From NCBI GenBank assembly GCA_964352985.1, contig CAYGUK010000155.1:1-7150 (forward strand): DNA of 7,150 nucleotides, written 5' to 3'. Each line of letters opens with the position of its first letter. The stretch's first letter is position 1. Source of the stretch: CAYGUK01 sp964352985 (GTDB taxonomy: Bacteria; Pseudomonadota; Gammaproteobacteria; JAHCLG01). The notes below the pieces were generated by a model, which made no database searches, was not told the DNA's origin, and saw only the letters and a list, made by a program, of their open reading frames with translations. Below, one piece after another: positions 5,530 through 7,150 of this stretch. The position numbers were made by a program, and so were the translations under genes.

Positions 5530-5793
5530 GTTTTTGAAGAGTTGAACAGTTAACTTTATTAGTATTAATGTTTAAACACCCTATCACCCGTCAATGTTAT
5601 AACTTCTCAAATATAGAATAGTGACTTGAAAAAGTATTATTTTATTTATTTCTACTAAAATGAAATAGCCCAACCAACATTAGCTTTAAATTATAAATCA
5701 TTCACATGCGCTCTTTCATATCCTATGAATATGATTTAATCCTGTTTATCTTGTATTTAACTGTTAATTATAATATTTGAATAGCTTAGTTAA
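5530..5793. other. AT-rich spacer between convergent genes, nothing recognised
   Basis: The spacer separates the ends of the secreted-protein gene and the 78-residue gene. No convincing reading frame, RNA gene or terminator hairpin with a T run is visible on either strand. Confidence 0.5.
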
Positions 5794-6030
5794 TTACTTT
5801 AAGGTTAACCTTAGGCAATTATCATGATCTTCAACATAGTCATAGGTTGAACAGTGAATTTTTTGAATGTAATCATTTAAGTCCTGTTCAGAATTATCGA
5901 ACCTACCTAGCATTTCATGATAAATTATAGCCATATATAACGCTCTCCAATTTTCATGTGTTTGAATTTGAGTAGCTCGAAGTAGGATATAATCAGCAGT
6001 TAAAATTCTTAGGTCAACATCTGCAAACAT
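5794..6030 (-). CDS. Small acidic protein of unknown function
   Basis: A 78-residue soluble protein without signal peptide or membrane span. The first 45 residues look helical (DYILLRATQIQTHENWRALY), followed by an acidic stretch (SEQDLNDYIQ, EDHDNC) with two cysteines near the end. It is probably real: on the minus strand AAGAGA lies about seven bases before the ATG and a promoter with a perfect TTGACA stands just upstream (6066-6093). I do not recognise it. The 3' end contains a perfect 14-bp palindrome (5800-5813) inside the last codons. It is monocistronic. An antitoxin-like or phage-type small regulator would fit the size, but nothing in the sequence demonstrates this. Confidence 0.65.
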   Translation of the reverse strand: MFADVDLRILTADYILLRATQIQTHENWRALYMAIIYHEMLGRFDNSEQDLNDYIQKIHCSTYDYVEDHDNCLRLTLK

Positions 6031-6065
6031 GATTTTTCTCTTATTATTTATTAAATGTAAGTTTA

Positions 6066-6093
6066 TTTATCCGCATAGAACAAATTTTGTCAA
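6066..6093 (-). promoter_or_regulatory. Promoter of the 78-residue gene
   Basis: On the minus strand a perfect -35 TTGACA (6093-6088) is followed after 16 bases by GATAAA (6071-6066), a 4/6 match to the -10. The start would fall near 6059, about 28 bases before the coding region. Confidence 0.55.
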
Positions 6094-6244
6094 ACAATTA
6101 AATTACCTAGGTTATTTAATCAATAATTTTATTTTATAAGCTAGGTATCGTAAATAAGTTAATTTTATTTTACTAAAAGAAATGCTAAAAAATAAATGAA
6201 GAAAACCAAAAGACCCGTAACGTTAAAAACGTGAAAACCAAATC

Positions 6245-6280
6245 AATTAAGGGAACAATTGTAACCTTGTTCCCTTAATT
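6245..6280 (-). terminator. Strong hairpin after the gene at 6292-6759
   Basis: AATTAAGGGAACAA (6245-6258) pairs perfectly over 14 bp with 6267-6280 around an 8-base loop. It lies 11 bases past the stop codon of the minus-strand gene. On that strand it is followed by GATTTGGTTTTC, an imperfect T run, so it probably works as an intrinsic terminator, and because the stem is so stable also as a 3' end protector. Confidence 0.6.
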
Positions 6281-6291
6281 GTAACGTGAAT

Positions 6292-6759
6292 TTATTCACT
6301 GGAACTTGAAGTACCCGGACGACAGACCTTACCCGCTCGTTCTGAAAACGATTCAGTATTATCAAAATAACCCACTCCAGGTAAGTCATAACGCTTGGCA
6401 ACTTCTTTACCTGTTTCATACGTCGCACCATTTACTGTTGTAAACGTAAAATAAAATGCGGGCACTGCCGCCATGCCACCTGTAGAAATTGCAGCACCTG
6501 CGCCAGCGAGCGCACCTAATGTAAAAGGTATCCAGCTATAAACTAGTTGTCTGGGATCAGCGCATTTACCTTTAAAAAAATAATCTTTTGTATGATCCGA
6601 TGCGAAAAGTGCCAATTTAAACATCTCTTGAACAGAAAAAAGACCTACGGCTCCTGTGTCACATCGATCAGAGTCTCCTAATAAGGCGGTACTAGCATCG
6701 GGTTTACCATCTTCCACATCAGGACCTGTATCTTTTACTACGTCAGCCGGTGTTGCCAT
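6292..6759 (-). CDS. Glycine/alanine-rich membrane-seeking small protein
   Basis: A 155-residue protein starting at ATG 6759 (MATPADVV), with GAGGA eight bases upstream. Longer in-frame starts up to 6816 are unlikely because they would lie at or before the promoter. Residues 1-35 are polar, acidic and proline-rich, without a signal peptide. Residues 37-62 are an amphipathic region (VQEMFKLALFASDH). Residues about 76-108 form a long hydrophobic, small-residue-rich stretch (TLGALAGAGAAISTGGMAAV then PAFYFTFTT) of the glycine-zipper sort, probably one or two membrane helices. The tail is polar and ends GTSSSSE. Three cysteines. GC content is visibly higher than in the neighbours, partly because of Ala/Gly codons. 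Family not recognised. A pore-forming toxin/bacteriocin-like protein or a secreted effector with a polar C-terminal export signal are possible; neither is shown. Confidence 0.75.
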   Translation of the reverse strand: MATPADVVKDTGPDVEDGKPDASTALLGDSDRCDTGAVGLFSVQEMFKLALFASDHTKDYFFKGKCADPRQLVYSWIPFTLGALAGAGAAISTGGMAAVPAFYFTFTTVNGATYETGKEVAKRYDLPGVGYFDNTESFSERAGKVCRPGTSSSSE

Positions 6760-6786
6760 TTTTATTTTCCTCATTATTAAAAATAA

Positions 6787-6816
6787 AGTATAAAAAACTC
6801 CATCTATAATATTCAA
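6787..6816 (-). promoter_or_regulatory. Promoter of the gene at 6292-6759
   Basis: On the minus strand TTGAAT (6816-6811, 4/6) and TATACT (6792-6787, 5/6) are 18 bases apart. The transcript would begin near 6780, which leaves a leader of about 20 bases and supports translation from 6759. Confidence 0.5.
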
Positions 6817-7150
6817 TCAGCAATAATGAACTGTAATATTATTAGGCTATTTTAATTAAATTTGTCTTATCATAAAATCGGGATTATCTTCTCCATCAAA
6901 ATAAAATTGAATGTATCATCAAAGGGCTTAGACATTACAAATCGATGGATAATATCAAAATCATTTTAGATGAACTTATTCTTTCGTTAAAAACATTATT
7001 ACCACAGAGCTCACCAGGGTATTTCTGAAGGCTATCCAATTATAAGCTTTGATTTATGTTCTTAAGTGTTTTAATTCTTTATTATCTCTAAATTATGGGA
7101 AGACCGGTTTGATTGCAATATATGTATTAATAATCTCCTCCGGATCTTTT
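6817..7150. other. Gene-poor right end with coding scraps
   Basis: No intact gene is seen. Besides the minus-strand fragment at 6856-6965, a minus-strand run near 7145-7092 reads DPEEIINTYIAIKPVFP before a stop, and a 27-codon plus-strand frame from 6945 has no binding site. Together they suggest one or more minus-strand genes worn down by frameshifts and stops. Confidence 0.4.
6856..6965 (-). pseudogene. Possible end of a decayed, frameshifted gene
   Basis: On the minus strand one frame reads NDFDIIHRFVMSKPFDDTFN and an adjacent frame continues FDGEDNPDFMIRQI before a stop at 6858-6856. Both halves look protein-like and would join through one small frameshift in a T-rich stretch. The family is not recognised and the call rests only on composition. 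Confidence 0.22.

Noticed and set aside
5800..5813. Perfect 14-bp palindrome TAAGGTTAACCTTA
   Set aside because: It lies in the last codons of the 78-residue gene with no loop to form a useful hairpin and no repeats elsewhere; chance is likely in AT-rich DNA.
6243..6431. Minus-strand 62-codon frame overlapping the end of the Gly-rich gene
   Set aside because: It is an out-of-frame shadow of the gene at 6292-6759 and reads through its terminator hairpin.
6760..6816. N-terminal extension of the Gly-rich protein to ATG 6816 or to the intermediate ATG
   Set aside because: The promoter -35 and -10 lie at 6811-6816 and 6787-6792, and a good GAGGA site serves the ATG at 6759.
6945..7028. Plus-strand 27-residue peptide frame
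   Set aside because: No binding site or promoter, and it is antisense to a decayed coding fragment.
1..7150. tRNA, rRNA or riboswitch
   Set aside because: No cloverleaf, T-loop GTTCGA-type signature in context, or known riboswitch core was seen on either strand by eye; a covariance search would be decisive.

Overview
The window is AT-rich DNA with short, loosely spaced genes, decayed genes and remnants of at least two insertion sequences. No gene pins the species. The AT bias, signal-peptide proteins ending in beta-barrel or small secreted domains, and IS630 and IS3-type debris would suit a host-associated or intracellular gammaproteobacterium (for example the Legionellales/Coxiellaceae side). 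That placement is an inference from overall character, not from a marker gene.

Layout: bases 1-677 hold a possible gene start running off the left edge, a hairpin, and a decayed reading frame interrupted by one stop codon. An intact outer-membrane beta-barrel protein follows on the plus strand (678-1388). Next is a minus-strand two-gene unit (1506-2858): an AAA+ ATPase of the archaeal-ATPase type with a C-terminal winged helix, then a 64-residue single-span membrane protein, closed by a hairpin terminator. Its promoter sits between two elaborate palindromes built from TCTTAA/TTAAGA boxes, so it looks tightly controlled. This unit is the best candidate here for an undescribed system; the small protein resembles the start of superinfection-exclusion (SieB-like) membrane proteins, which makes a defence or exclusion role a reasonable but unproven idea.

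Immediately upstream of that operator lies a dead IS630-family element (about 2967-4108), with two frame changes and a lost catalytic aspartate. After it comes a fragment of an IS3-type orfA (4393-4629) that carries a 59-bp GC-richer palindrome inserted in frame, in the style of the protein-coding palindromic elements known from Rickettsia. The orfA fragment is fused to the broken 3' part of a secreted-protein gene on the minus strand (4632-4870). That broken gene faces away from an intact secreted-protein gene (5008-5529) across an overlapping divergent promoter with an inverted repeat; the two proteins may be distant relatives.

The right part holds two minus-strand orphan genes, each with a recognisable promoter: a 78-residue acidic soluble protein (5794-6030) and a 155-residue protein with a glycine/alanine-rich hydrophobic segment and a polar tail (6292-6759), the latter followed by a strong hairpin. 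The last 330 bases hold only decayed coding scraps.
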